A stretch of DNA of 18,468 nt from Bifidobacteriaceae bacterium (GCA_031278075.1 JAITLE010000114.1:1-18468), one strand, 5' to 3'. Numbered from the stretch's first letter, positions 1 to 6,607 are shown. Numbers and translations are program-made. The notes: generated by a model from the sequence alone, not told the origin.

Positions 1-1
1 C

Positions 2-220
2 ACCCAAGTCCACCACCACACAGCCGCCGCCGTCCGCGCCGCCCGCGTCGACACCCTACACGCCGCCCACCAAACCCACCCCGAAAGATTCCCCAACGGA
101 CCACCCACCCCACCCCAACTACCCACCCAATCCTGGATCAACCGGCCCCAAACCACACCCACCCACACGACACAACCCCCAACCAAAAACAAACCCAAAA
201 AAACGTCTCAACCAGCTTGA
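2..220 (+). CDS. IS3-family transposase (OrfB), C-terminal fragment cut by window edge
   Basis: An open frame enters from the left edge and ends at a TGA at 218-220, giving the last 72 residues. It contains the run VRAARVDTLHAAHQTHPERF, followed by proline-rich PPTPPQLP and then SWINRP. This 'HPERF...PP.PP.LP...WINRP' ending is characteristic of the C-terminus, past the DDE catalytic core, of actinobacterial IS3-family transposases, which cut and join the element's ends. The coding strand is strikingly rich in A and C and poor in G (codons such as CAC, ACC, CAA, CCC), unlike every other gene here, which fits a transferred element. The catalytic core and OrfA would lie to the left, so completeness cannot be judged. 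The family call rests on a remembered motif, not a search. Confidence 0.8.
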   Translation, partial: TQVHHHTAAAVRAARVDTLHAAHQTHPERFPNGPPTPPQLPTQSWINRPQTTPTHTTQPPTKNKPKKTSQPA

Positions 221-228
221 CAGGTACC

Positions 229-321
229 GAACTCGGGTCCAGCGGCACAAAAGTCGCCAAAACCCGGGCCCAGCGGCACAAAAGTCGCCAAAACCCGAGT
301 CCTGGGGCACAAAAGTCGCCA
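229..321. repeat. Three 31-bp direct repeats, probable IS right-end copies
   Basis: Units lie at 229-259, 260-290 and 291-321. Each ends in the identical 16-mer GGCACAAAAGTCGCCA. Read from the other strand this begins TGGCGACTTTTGTGCC, and IS3-family terminal inverted repeats normally begin with TG. The first unit starts 8 bp after the transposase stop, so it is probably the right terminal repeat of the element. The two further copies would be duplicated ends, from repeated insertion or slippage. The matching left end lies outside the window, so the IS-end interpretation is inference; the tandem repeat itself is directly visible. Confidence 0.75.
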
Positions 322-378
322 AGATCCTGGGTCAAGCTCCGTGGAGTGGCGTATGGGTTCTCCCTCGGGGTCGTTGGT

Positions 379-554
379 TTAGAAGAGGTCTGCGGTTTCG
401 GTGTGGGCTGGGCTTGGCTTCCCGGTGAGGTGGGCTACACGCTCCCAGTCGATGTTGGCCGGATCGGGTTGGATGCCGAGGGCTCGTTCGACAGCGGCGT
501 GGGAGTGGCGTCCGATTCGGCGGAACACTTTGAAGCGGGCGCCGCGCTCGGCCA
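379..554 (-). pseudogene. Short coding remnant, unrecognised
   Basis: Reading leftwards from about 554 to a TAA at 379-381 gives roughly 58 residues that look protein-like, not random GC-rich translation: FKVFRRIGRHSHAAVERALG, then DWERVAHLTGK, ending TETADLF. No start codon, ribosome-binding site or upstream coding region is present. The frame runs straight into the 61-bp repeat array at 555, so if it is a gene, only its C-terminal tail survives. I do not recognise the family. Its position between an IS end and a repeat array fits a gene broken by rearrangement. It could also be a chance open frame. Confidence 0.3.
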
Positions 555-883
555 GGCCGAGTCGCGCAGACGGGCGACACCTAGTTTGAGGATGCGGGCT
601 CCGCCCGGGTTGGCCGAGCCGCGCGCACAGGCGGGAGACACGAGTGTGGCCCACCCGACAGTCGCGGCCTGTGGCCGAGCCGCGCACGCATGCGGGCGAC
701 GCCGATCCGGGCGCGCGTGACGATTCCTACACTGGACGAGCCGCGCGCGCAGGCGCGAGACACGAGTGTGGCCCACCCGACAGTCGCGGCCTGTGGCCGA
801 GCCGCGCACGCATGCGGGCGACCAATAACTCGCCCACCAGCCGGAACTCCAAGCCGGCCGAGCCGCGCGCGAAGGCGGGCGGC
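555..883. CRISPR. CRISPR-like array: six ~28-nt repeats with 33-nt spacers (degenerate)
   Basis: Repeats start at 555, 612, 673, 734, 795 and 856. The last five are exactly 61 bp apart. The first interval is 57 because repeat 1 has lost 4 nt; its spacer is still 33 nt. Consensus on the plus strand is GGCCGAGCCGCGC, a variable ~6-nt centre, then GCGGGCGAC. On the minus strand it begins GT, ends CC and can fold as GCCCGC/GCGCGGC with one bulge, resembling type I-E repeats (28-29 nt repeat, 32-33 nt spacer). Spacers are 579-611, 640-672, 701-733, 762-794 and 823-855. Spacers 640-672 and 762-794 are identical, and repeats 3 and 5 are identical, which shows a 122-bp duplication. Against a live CRISPR: repeats differ from each other by several bases and no cas gene or leader is visible. 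It could instead be a dispersed-repeat cluster. Repeat 6 ends 29 bp from the TPM gene's stop. Confidence 0.45.
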
Positions 884-912
884 TCGTGGCCCCGCCCAAT
901 CGGACGCCCCAG

Positions 913-1836
913 TCAGAACCGGCCTGACGAACCACCAAAGCGCGAACCGCCTGCGCCGATGTGCGAGGAAGACCGGCCCCCGCCGCCGCCGCTCGGCGGA
1001 CGGGTGTCGGTCACCGTGGTGTGCTGCGACACCAGTTGGTCGTTGGAGCGCTGCAACACCACGCTCGCTTGATCAATGTAAGTCCGCGCGCCCCTCGCCG
1101 GTTTGACGCTCTTCAACTGCAACCGCCAGATCGTCGTCGGGACCAGTCCCCCGAGCAGGGCCGCGCCAAGCGCCACCAGTGCGATCATCCCCCAACGGAT
1201 GCGCCCGGCGTCCAAATAAACGCTGTCGACTTGGCTCGCGAACTCCTCGAACGCGGCTTCCCAGTTCCCCGCCGACAGGTACGGCCGCACCTCGGCCATC
1301 ATCTCGCTCTGCAGCTTGTCGGTGAAGACCTCAATTGCTCCGCCGTGCGTCACCAGCGCCCACTCGCGGCTTTCCGGCGAGACCACCAGCAATATGCCTG
1401 ACCGGTCCTCGCCTAAACCGTAACCCACTGCCGAACCCGAAGCGAACTTCAACGGGTCTGACGCGTCAGGCCCGTAATAGAAATAGTTCTCGCCGAACAC
1501 GGTCGCAGTGTTGCCCTCCAACGAGTTCACCGCGACCACCACCACGTCCGCCTCGTGCGTTTCGCTGACGCGCCCCAATTCCGCTTCCAGCGCCGCGGCC
1601 TCGGCCGAGGTCAGCAGGTCCGCGCCGTCCACGAAGTGCGGCAAGTCCCCCGATTGCGGACTGACCGCGGTCACAGCGCGCGCCGCCACGCCGCCGCCCG
1701 CGCCGGAAGGCGCAACCGCATAGGCAGCGCCCGATGCCGTGCCCACCGCCAGCGCGAACGCAGCCGCCACCAGCCCCAAGACCACATGAGGGCGAGCCTG
1801 GGCTCGACCGGTCGGGACGGCGCCGCGGCCGCTCAT
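913..1836 (-). CDS. TPM-domain membrane protein
   Basis: A 307-residue protein. An N-terminal hydrophobic segment (VVLGLVAAAFALAVG, about residues 20-40) looks like a signal peptide or anchor. A TPM domain follows (about 55-190; HFVDGADLLTSAEAAALEAEL, DVVVVAVNSL, GILLVVSPESREWALVTHGG). A second membrane segment (IRWGMIALVALGAALLGGLV) precedes a cytoplasmic tail ending in a glycine/serine-rich stretch (SGGGGGRSSS...GRF). TPM domains are extracytoplasmic and are linked to photosystem repair or phosphatase activity in some families; the bacterial role is largely unknown. The ATG at 1836-1834 overlaps the upstream gene's TGA by 4 bp (ATGA), so translational coupling is likely. A longer in-frame start at 2013 lies inside the upstream gene and was not used. 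The overlap ties its function to the zinc-ribbon protein. Confidence 0.85.
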   Translation of the reverse strand: MSGRGAVPTGRAQARPHVVLGLVAAAFALAVGTASGAAYAVAPSGAGGGVAARAVTAVSPQSGDLPHFVDGADLLTSAEAAALEAELGRVSETHEADVVVVAVNSLEGNTATVFGENYFYYGPDASDPLKFASGSAVGYGLGEDRSGILLVVSPESREWALVTHGGAIEVFTDKLQSEMMAEVRPYLSAGNWEAAFEEFASQVDSVYLDAGRIRWGMIALVALGAALLGGLVPTTIWRLQLKSVKPARGARTYIDQASVVLQRSNDQLVSQHTTVTDTRPPSGGGGGRSSSHIGAGGSRFGGSSGRF

Positions 1837-2936
1837 AAGATCGCCACCAATAACGCCACGCCGCCTCCTATCACCGCTGAGATGCCGGCTAAACCACCCA
1901 TCCAGCGCCAATACGCGCCCTTGTCGAGTGGCAAATCCCCCACGATGCGGCCGGTCTGGCCGTTCATCGCGAATGTGAAACGCTCGCCGCGCCAGATCGT
2001 CGTCAACATCCACACCGGCAACAGCCCGTACCGCACTTCCTCGCGTGTTGGCGTGACCTGCGAAGCCGCCGCTCTGACGGTCTGATAGCCCGTGACCGTC
2101 GACTTGAACACTGTGCCGCCGGTCTGTTCGAGCCGTTCACGCGCCCGCGGGTAAGCCTGCTTGGAGTCGACGTCGTAGCGTTCCGCTAAGAAGCCCGCCA
2201 AATACGAGGGGCCGAAGGCGACCGCCTCCGACACCTCATACGGCTCGATCGACTCCATGATCACATCTGGCATATTCGCCGAGCCGTCCACCGGGATGGC
2301 GCGGAAGTTCGCCAACCCCTCGCGAACCGCGCTGTAGGTGTATGTGGTGGTGTACCGCTTGGAGCCGGCATGCCGGGTCGACGTGTTGGTCGCCGTGTAC
2401 TGCTCGCTGACGCGGGCGTCGAAGTCGTAAAGCCAGAAGGGCACATAGACGCCTTTGACCTCGTCCACGAAGTTTTGGCTGGCGAAAACCTTGGGCAGGA
2501 GGCGCTTGCCGCGGTACAGCTTGTTCAGCGCCTCGACCGCCTGGTCACGGGTGAACCGGAATGGGATGACCAAATCGGGCGCCAATTGGCCCGAGACCTG
2601 TGCCGCCACGACGATCGGGCTGCGGCAATATGGGCAGGAGCCCGCGGCGCTGGTCGGATCCGTCATCACGGTGGCGCCGCAAGAGCTGCACGTGTATTCG
2701 ACCATCCCGGCCAGCGGGTCGGGGCCGGCCTCGGCTGGAGGCCACCCCTCGGGCGCGGGCGGCGGCGCGGGTGGCGCGGCTGGTTGAGCCGCGGCGGCTC
2801 GTTCCCATCCCGCGGCTTGGAACTGCGCGGGGTCGAAGGACGACCCGCAGTTCCCGCACACCATGGCGCCCCGCGTCGCGTCGTAGACCAACGACCCGCC
2901 GCACTGCGGGCACTTGTAGTCGACGGCTTGTGACAC
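1833..2936 (-). CDS. Double zinc-ribbon (TFIIB-type) membrane protein
   Basis: A 367-residue protein. Two Cys4 zinc ribbons sit at the N-terminus: C9/C12...C27/C30 (CPQCGG...CGNCGS) and C83/C86...C101/C104 (CSSCGA...CPYCRS), separated by an Ala/Pro-rich linker. A large middle domain follows (FRFTRDQAVEALNKLYRGKR, VYVPFWLYDF, YEVSEAVAFGPSYLAGFLAE), and one hydrophobic segment at the C-terminus (GLAGISAVIGGGVALLVAIL) probably anchors it in the membrane. Proteins of this type are annotated 'TFIIB-type zinc ribbon-containing protein' in actinobacteria and firmicutes, without a defined function. The GTG at 2936 was chosen because AAAGGGGG lies just upstream and because the frame further upstream runs only through a 60-bp tandem repeat. 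It overlaps the TPM gene by 4 bp, so the two probably form one operon and one membrane-associated unit. Confidence 0.8.
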   Translation of the reverse strand: MSQAVDYKCPQCGGSLVYDATRGAMVCGNCGSSFDPAQFQAAGWERAAAAQPAAPPAPPPAPEGWPPAEAGPDPLAGMVEYTCSSCGATVMTDPTSAAGSCPYCRSPIVVAAQVSGQLAPDLVIPFRFTRDQAVEALNKLYRGKRLLPKVFASQNFVDEVKGVYVPFWLYDFDARVSEQYTATNTSTRHAGSKRYTTTYTYSAVREGLANFRAIPVDGSANMPDVIMESIEPYEVSEAVAFGPSYLAGFLAERYDVDSKQAYPRARERLEQTGGTVFKSTVTGYQTVRAAASQVTPTREEVRYGLLPVWMLTTIWRGERFTFAMNGQTGRIVGDLPLDKGAYWRWMGGLAGISAVIGGGVALLVAIL

Positions 2937-3010
2937 GCTGGCGCCCCCTTTCCAAATGATTCGCACCAATTGTGACAGACACCAGGGGCGCTGCGCCGGT
3001 GCCGCGTCCC

Positions 3011-3190
3011 GCCGACGCGCGGCCGACCCAGCAGCCCGATGCCGTGCCGGACGCCACAACAAAGCCTCCCGCCAACGCCCGGCCGACCCGGCAGCCCGAT
3101 GCCGTGCCGGACGCCACAGCAAAGCCTCCCGCCAACGCGCGGCCGACCCGGCAGCCCGATGCCGTGGCGGACGCGACAACAAAGCCTCCC
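3011..3190. repeat. 60-bp tandem repeat, three copies
   Basis: Units at 3011-3070, 3071-3130 and 3131-3190 share a core beginning GGCCGACCC and containing GCAGCCCGATGCCGTG, and each ends AAAGCCTCCC. Only a few bases differ between copies. The tract fills most of the 311-bp gap between the prfB stop and the zinc-ribbon gene's start. The period is a multiple of three, so frames stay open on both strands, but no ribosome-binding site or plausible start supports translation. It lies about 75 bp upstream of the zinc-ribbon GTG, so it could be part of that operon's control region. A 12-bp perfect palindrome, AGCCGATCGGCT, follows at 3208-3219. Confidence 0.9.
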
Positions 3191-3247
3191 GCCAGCCCGG
3201 CGGGCGCAGCCGATCGGCTCCGCACTCCTGGCTTCACGCGGCCAGGT

Positions 3248-4363
3248 TCACGCGGCCGCCCTCTCCTGACGGCGGCGCCAGCGGATCGCCGCGTCGATGA
3301 ACCCGTCGAGGTCGCCGTCGAAGACGGCGGATGTGTTGCCGACCTCGTGCTCGGTGCGCAGGTCCTTGACCATTTGGTAGGGATGCAGCACATAAGAGCG
3401 CATCTGATCGCCCCAGGACGCCTTGATGTCCCCGGCCAGCTCCCGTTTCTTGGCGGCCTCCTCGGCGCGGCGCAGCACCAGCAGACGGGACTGCAAGACC
3501 CGCAGGGCGGCGGCCCGGTTCTGGATCTGAGACTTCTCGTCCTGCATCGACACCACGATCCCGGTGGGCAGGTGAGTCATGCGCACCGCGGAATCCGTTG
3601 TGTTGACCGACTGGCCGCCCGGCCCGGACGAGCGGAACACGTCCACTTTGATGTCCGATTCAGGGATTTCGATGTGGTCGGTGTCCTCGATCAGAGGGAT
3701 CACCTCGACCGCGGCGAACGAGGTCTGGCGCCGGCCCTGGTTGTCGAACGGCGAGATGCGCACCAAGCGGTGCGTGCCACCCTCGACGGACAGCGTCCCG
3801 TAGGCGTAAGGCGCCGCCACCTCGAACGTGACGGATTTCAGTCCGGCCTCCTCCGCGTACGAGGTGTCCAAGACCTTGACCGTGTGATTGTGGCGTTCCG
3901 CCCAGCGCAAATACATGCGCAGCAGCATCTCCGCGAAGTCGGCGGCGTCCACCCCGCCCGCTCCGGAACGGATTGTGACAACCGCGAAGCGCTCGTCGTA
4001 TTCCCCGTTCAGAAGGGTGCGGATCTCCATGTCGGCCAGGCTGGCCCGCACCGCCGCGAGTTCTTGGCGCGCCTCCTCGAGCGTCTCGGCGTCGGACGCC
4101 TCGACCGCCATCTCGAAAAGCACCCCCAGATCGTCGAGCCGGGCCCGCATGGTCTCCAGTTTCTCCAGCTCGCCTTGGGCGTGCGACAACCGTGAAGTCA
4201 CCTGTTGCGCTCGGTCCGGGTCGTCCCACAGGCCCGGGGCGGCGGCCTCATCGGAGAGTCGCGCGATCCGGGACCGGATCTCATCCGGGGCGCTGACCTG
4301 CGCGATCGAACTGAACGTCTGTTGTAGGGCGCGCAGCTCCGCCGCGAAGTCTTGGGTGGCCAT
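3248..4363 (-). CDS. prfB: Peptide chain release factor 2
   Basis: A 371-residue class-I release factor that recognises UGA and UAA stop codons and triggers peptide release on the ribosome. Diagnostic elements are the RF2 tripeptide SPF at residues 204-206 (RISPFDNQGRRQTSF) for stop recognition, and the universal GGQ at 249-251 (SSGPGGQSVNTTDSA) for peptidyl-tRNA hydrolysis. The N-terminal helical domain and the C-terminal HPYQMVKDLRTEHEVGN segment are intact, and the length is normal for RF2. The reading frame is continuous, with no early in-frame UGA, so the autoregulatory +1 frameshift known from E. coli prfB is absent, as is usual in actinobacteria. The ATG at 4363 has no Shine-Dalgarno but follows a -10-like TACGAT by 7 nt. 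It is transcribed divergently from the histidine kinase. Confidence 0.97.
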   Translation of the reverse strand: MATQDFAAELRALQQTFSSIAQVSAPDEIRSRIARLSDEAAAPGLWDDPDRAQQVTSRLSHAQGELEKLETMRARLDDLGVLFEMAVEASDAETLEEARQELAAVRASLADMEIRTLLNGEYDERFAVVTIRSGAGGVDAADFAEMLLRMYLRWAERHNHTVKVLDTSYAEEAGLKSVTFEVAAPYAYGTLSVEGGTHRLVRISPFDNQGRRQTSFAAVEVIPLIEDTDHIEIPESDIKVDVFRSSGPGGQSVNTTDSAVRMTHLPTGIVVSMQDEKSQIQNRAAALRVLQSRLLVLRRAEEAAKKRELAGDIKASWGDQMRSYVLHPYQMVKDLRTEHEVGNTSAVFDGDLDGFIDAAIRWRRRQERAAA

Positions 4364-4370
4364 GGCGTCA

Positions 4371-4376
4371 ATCGTA
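4371..4376 (-). promoter_or_regulatory. -10 element of a probable leaderless prfB promoter
   Basis: On the minus strand TACGAT (matches TANNNT) ends 7 nt before the prfB ATG, so transcription would start at or next to the start codon. No Shine-Dalgarno is present. No clear -35 was found. Confidence 0.45.
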
Positions 4377-4409
4377 GGACCCGCCGACGGTTGGTCCGGC
4401 CAAGGGCAA

Positions 4410-4415
4410 TAGGCT
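4410..4415 (+). promoter_or_regulatory. -10-like element before the histidine kinase
   Basis: TAGGCT (TANNNT) ends 8 nt before the chosen GTG at 4424, which would again give a leaderless transcript. It lies about 34 bp from the divergent prfB -10, so the two promoters share a very short control region. Confidence 0.35.
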
Positions 4416-4423
4416 TGCGAGTC

Positions 4424-5662
4424 GTGGAACAGGGTCCGCTGAGGCGCGAATGGCGGCCGCCCCCGCCATATCTCGTGGCCGTGAGCGGGATGGGCGCGAT
4501 CGCCGCGTTCGCCACACCGACCCCGCCGGCGACAACTGTGATCGGCGTGGTGCTGGCAGCCGCCGCCCTGGGCTCGCGGACCTCGCCCGGAATCACCTCC
4601 TTGGTGGCTTGGAGTGCCGGGGTGTTCTCCCTCGTGACCGGCTGCGGCGTCAGCCTGCCCGCATATCTGCTGGTCGGAGTGCCCTTGTGGGCCGTCGCCC
4701 GCTGGTCGAGCAGGGCCTTGGTGTTGGCCGGAGCCATCGGCATGGTGGCCGGCGGCGCTCTAGCCGGGTATTTGGCGCGCCTGGCCGCGCTGCAGGTCTA
4801 CTTGATCGCGCCGACGGGCGGCGCGCGCAGGTTCAGCGTGACCCCCGACACGGAGCTCCAAGCGCTGGCGCTGGCCTTCGCGGTCTGGTCGATCGGCCTG
4901 CTGTTCCTGGCCGGCGGTCTGATGGGCCGCTGGCGGGAATCCAACCGCAGCGCCCAACGCGTCGGCAGAGCCAGTCACGAACGAGCGGATCTCCTCGCCG
5001 CCCAGAACGCGCTCGCCCAGGAGCGGACGCGGATCTCACGCGAGATGCACGACATCGTGGCGCACTCTCTCTCGGTCATCATCGCCCAGGCCGACGGTGG
5101 CCGTTACGCGGCCGCAGCCAAGCCCGAGGCCGCGCTCGACGCCCTCGAGGCGATCGCGCGGACTGGGCGGGATGCGCTGAGCGACATGCGCGGCATCGTG
5201 CGCGTGCTCCGTGAGGGCCCCGCCGACCAAACCGTCGAGCTACGCCCGGCGCCCCACGTGCGCGACCTCGATCTGTTGGTCGCCGAAACCCGGGACGCGG
5301 GCCTCGACGTCACGTTGGTGCGCGTCGGCCAGCCACGCTACCTGCCGCCGGGCGTGGGCGCCGCGCTCCAGCGGATCGCCCAGGAGGCGCTGACGAACGT
5401 GATGAAACACGCGGGGCCGGCCGCGCGGGCGATCCTCACGGAACGCTGGCACGCCGACCGCATCGAGTTGGCGGTGTCCGATGACGGCCGCGGGGCAGCC
5501 GCTCCCGGCGACGGCGGGGGGCACGGCGTGATAGGCATGCGGGAGCGAGCGGAGATGCTGGGAGGCGTGTTGCGGGCTGGGCCAGGCCCGACCGGCGGAT
5601 TCCAGGTGCTGGCGGTGGTGCCGCTGCCGGCGGCAGACAACAAGGAAGGCGGGACGAGATGA
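4424..5662 (+). CDS. Sensor histidine kinase, NarL/DesK type (HisKA_3)
   Basis: A 412-residue membrane kinase. The N-terminal half is a bundle of hydrophobic helices (for example AVSGMGAIAAFATPTPPATT, LVLAGAIGMVAGGALAGYL, LAFAVWSIGLLFLAGGLMG) with no obvious extracellular sensor domain. The cytoplasmic part holds a HisKA_3 dimerisation motif, ERTRISREMHDIVAHSLSVI, with phosphoacceptor His209. The ATP-binding HATPase domain has an N-box (QRIAQEALTNVMKHA) and G-boxes (VSDDGRG, GHGVIGMRERAEMLGG). The GTG at 4424 is preferred: the ATG at 4352 in the same frame would extend into the prfB start, while the GTG follows a -10-like element. The stop overlaps the regulator's ATG (ATGA at 5659-5662), so the two are co-translated and are almost certainly cognate partners. 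The signal sensed cannot be told from sequence. Confidence 0.92.
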   Translation: MEQGPLRREWRPPPPYLVAVSGMGAIAAFATPTPPATTVIGVVLAAAALGSRTSPGITSLVAWSAGVFSLVTGCGVSLPAYLLVGVPLWAVARWSSRALVLAGAIGMVAGGALAGYLARLAALQVYLIAPTGGARRFSVTPDTELQALALAFAVWSIGLLFLAGGLMGRWRESNRSAQRVGRASHERADLLAAQNALAQERTRISREMHDIVAHSLSVIIAQADGGRYAAAAKPEAALDALEAIARTGRDALSDMRGIVRVLREGPADQTVELRPAPHVRDLDLLVAETRDAGLDVTLVRVGQPRYLPPGVGAALQRIAQEALTNVMKHAGPAARAILTERWHADRIELAVSDDGRGAAAPGDGGGHGVIGMRERAEMLGGVLRAGPGPTGGFQVLAVVPLPAADNKEGGTR

Positions 5663-6471
5663 CGTTGGCGGATCAGCCGCGGGGCGCGGCGGGAGAGCGC
5701 CGGGACGCGGCGCGTGAGGTTCGGGCGGGCGGCGGACGCGCGGCGCTCGGCGGACGCGCTGCTGACGGCGGACGTGTGGCGGGCGACCACCCAGCGACAC
5801 CCGACAACCCGATCACGGTGCTGGTCGTGGATGACCAAGAGCTGGTGCGCTCGGGTTTCTCGATGGTGATCGACTCACAGGAAGACATGCTCGTGGTCGG
5901 TGAGGCCGGCGACGGCCACAGCGCGCTGAAGGCGGCGCTCGCCGCCCACCCCGACGTGGTGATGATGGACGTCAGGATGCCTGGAATGGACGGGATCGCC
6001 GCGACGGAGCAGATCATCGGAATGGTCAAACCCCCACCCAAGGTGATCATCCTGACCACATTCGACCTGGACGAATACCTCATGGCCGCGATCCGCGCCG
6101 GCGCGAGCGGCTTCTTGTTGAAGGACGCCCCGCCCGACGCGATGCTCGCGGCGATCCGCACGGTCCACGCTGGAGACGGCGTGATCGCGCCCGCGCCCAC
6201 CAAACGCCTGATCGCGTCGGTCGCGGCGGCCACTCCGCCGGACCCGGACGACGTGGCCGCGTTCGAGAACCTCACAGAACGGGAGATCGAAGTCCTCCTG
6301 ATGATGGCTGAGGGACTGTCCAACACTGAGATCGCGGCGCGGCTCAGCATCGCTGAGACCACGGTGAAAACCCACGTCGGGCGGATCCTGTTGAAGCTCG
6401 AGGCCCGCGACAGGGTTCAAGCTGTGGTCGCCGCCTACCGAGGCGGGCTGGTGCAGCGCCACTCGACATAG
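5659..6471 (+). CDS. LuxR/NarL-family response regulator
   Basis: A 270-residue DNA-binding response regulator, partner of the upstream kinase. The receiver domain starts near residue 52 (ITVLVVDDQELVRSGF); acidic residues D58/D59, phosphoacceptor D104 (VVMMDVRMPGMDG), the conserved Thr (IILTTFD) and Lys (GFLLKDAPP) are all present. The C-terminal LuxR helix-turn-helix spans about 205-256 (LTEREIEVLLMMAEGLSNTE, then IAARLSIAETTVKTHVGRIL). The first ~50 residues are an unusual Ala/Gly/Arg-rich extension encoded by GC-rich repetitive DNA. I kept the ATG at 5659 because it overlaps the kinase stop by 4 bp, but a later GTG near 5776 would give a protein of normal length. Targets are unknown; the ABC genes just downstream are a common target in this arrangement. 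Confidence 0.92.
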   Translation: MTLADQPRGAAGERRDAAREVRAGGGRAALGGRAADGGRVAGDHPATPDNPITVLVVDDQELVRSGFSMVIDSQEDMLVVGEAGDGHSALKAALAAHPDVVMMDVRMPGMDGIAATEQIIGMVKPPPKVIILTTFDLDEYLMAAIRAGASGFLLKDAPPDAMLAAIRTVHAGDGVIAPAPTKRLIASVAAATPPDPDDVAAFENLTEREIEVLLMMAEGLSNTEIAARLSIAETTVKTHVGRILLKLEARDRVQAVVAAYRGGLVQRHST

Positions 6472-6514
6472 CCTCGATCCAGGCTTAGCCCGCCGCCGTC
6501 CCGTCATCCCACAT

Positions 6515-6578
6515 CATCCGCTCATCCCCTCATCCCATCATCCACTCATCCCATCATCCCCTCATCCCCTCATCCCCC
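6515..6578. repeat. 8-bp tandem repeat tract (CATCCNNT), eight units
   Basis: CATCC recurs at 6515, 6523, 6531, 6539, 6547, 6555, 6563 and 6571, exactly 8 bp apart, with units CATCCCCT, CATCCCAT, CATCCACT and CATCCGCT; a ninth CATCC at 6505 is 10 bp away. The tract fills the gap between the response regulator and the ABC operon and ends about 30 bp before the -10-like element of the latter. The minus strand is a series of GGGATGA/GGGGATGA blocks. Unit number could vary by slipped-strand mispairing. Confidence 0.9.
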
Positions 6579-6607
6579 ATGATGACCCCGCTGGCGCCGC
6601 TGGACGA

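Noticed and set aside
555..883. TIGR-type dual-spacer guide array (two alternating repeat types)
   Set aside because: The alternation is explained by a single 122-bp duplication. Spacers are 33 nt, far longer than the short paired spacers reported for TIGR arrays, and no Nop-domain protein is present.
2937..3182. N-terminal extension of the zinc-ribbon protein to 3182
   Set aside because: The extra residues are three translated copies of the 60-bp repeat (RPARHRAAGSA...). The GTG at 2936 has a G-rich ribosome-binding site and gives the usual short lead into the first CxxC.
2972..4195. 407-codon plus-strand frame opposite prfB
   Set aside because: It runs through the 60-bp repeats and then antisense to the conserved RF2 sequence. 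There is no start signal or recognisable domain.
3248..4363. Programmed +1 frameshift in prfB
   Set aside because: The frame is continuous from ATG to stop, with no early in-frame UGA.
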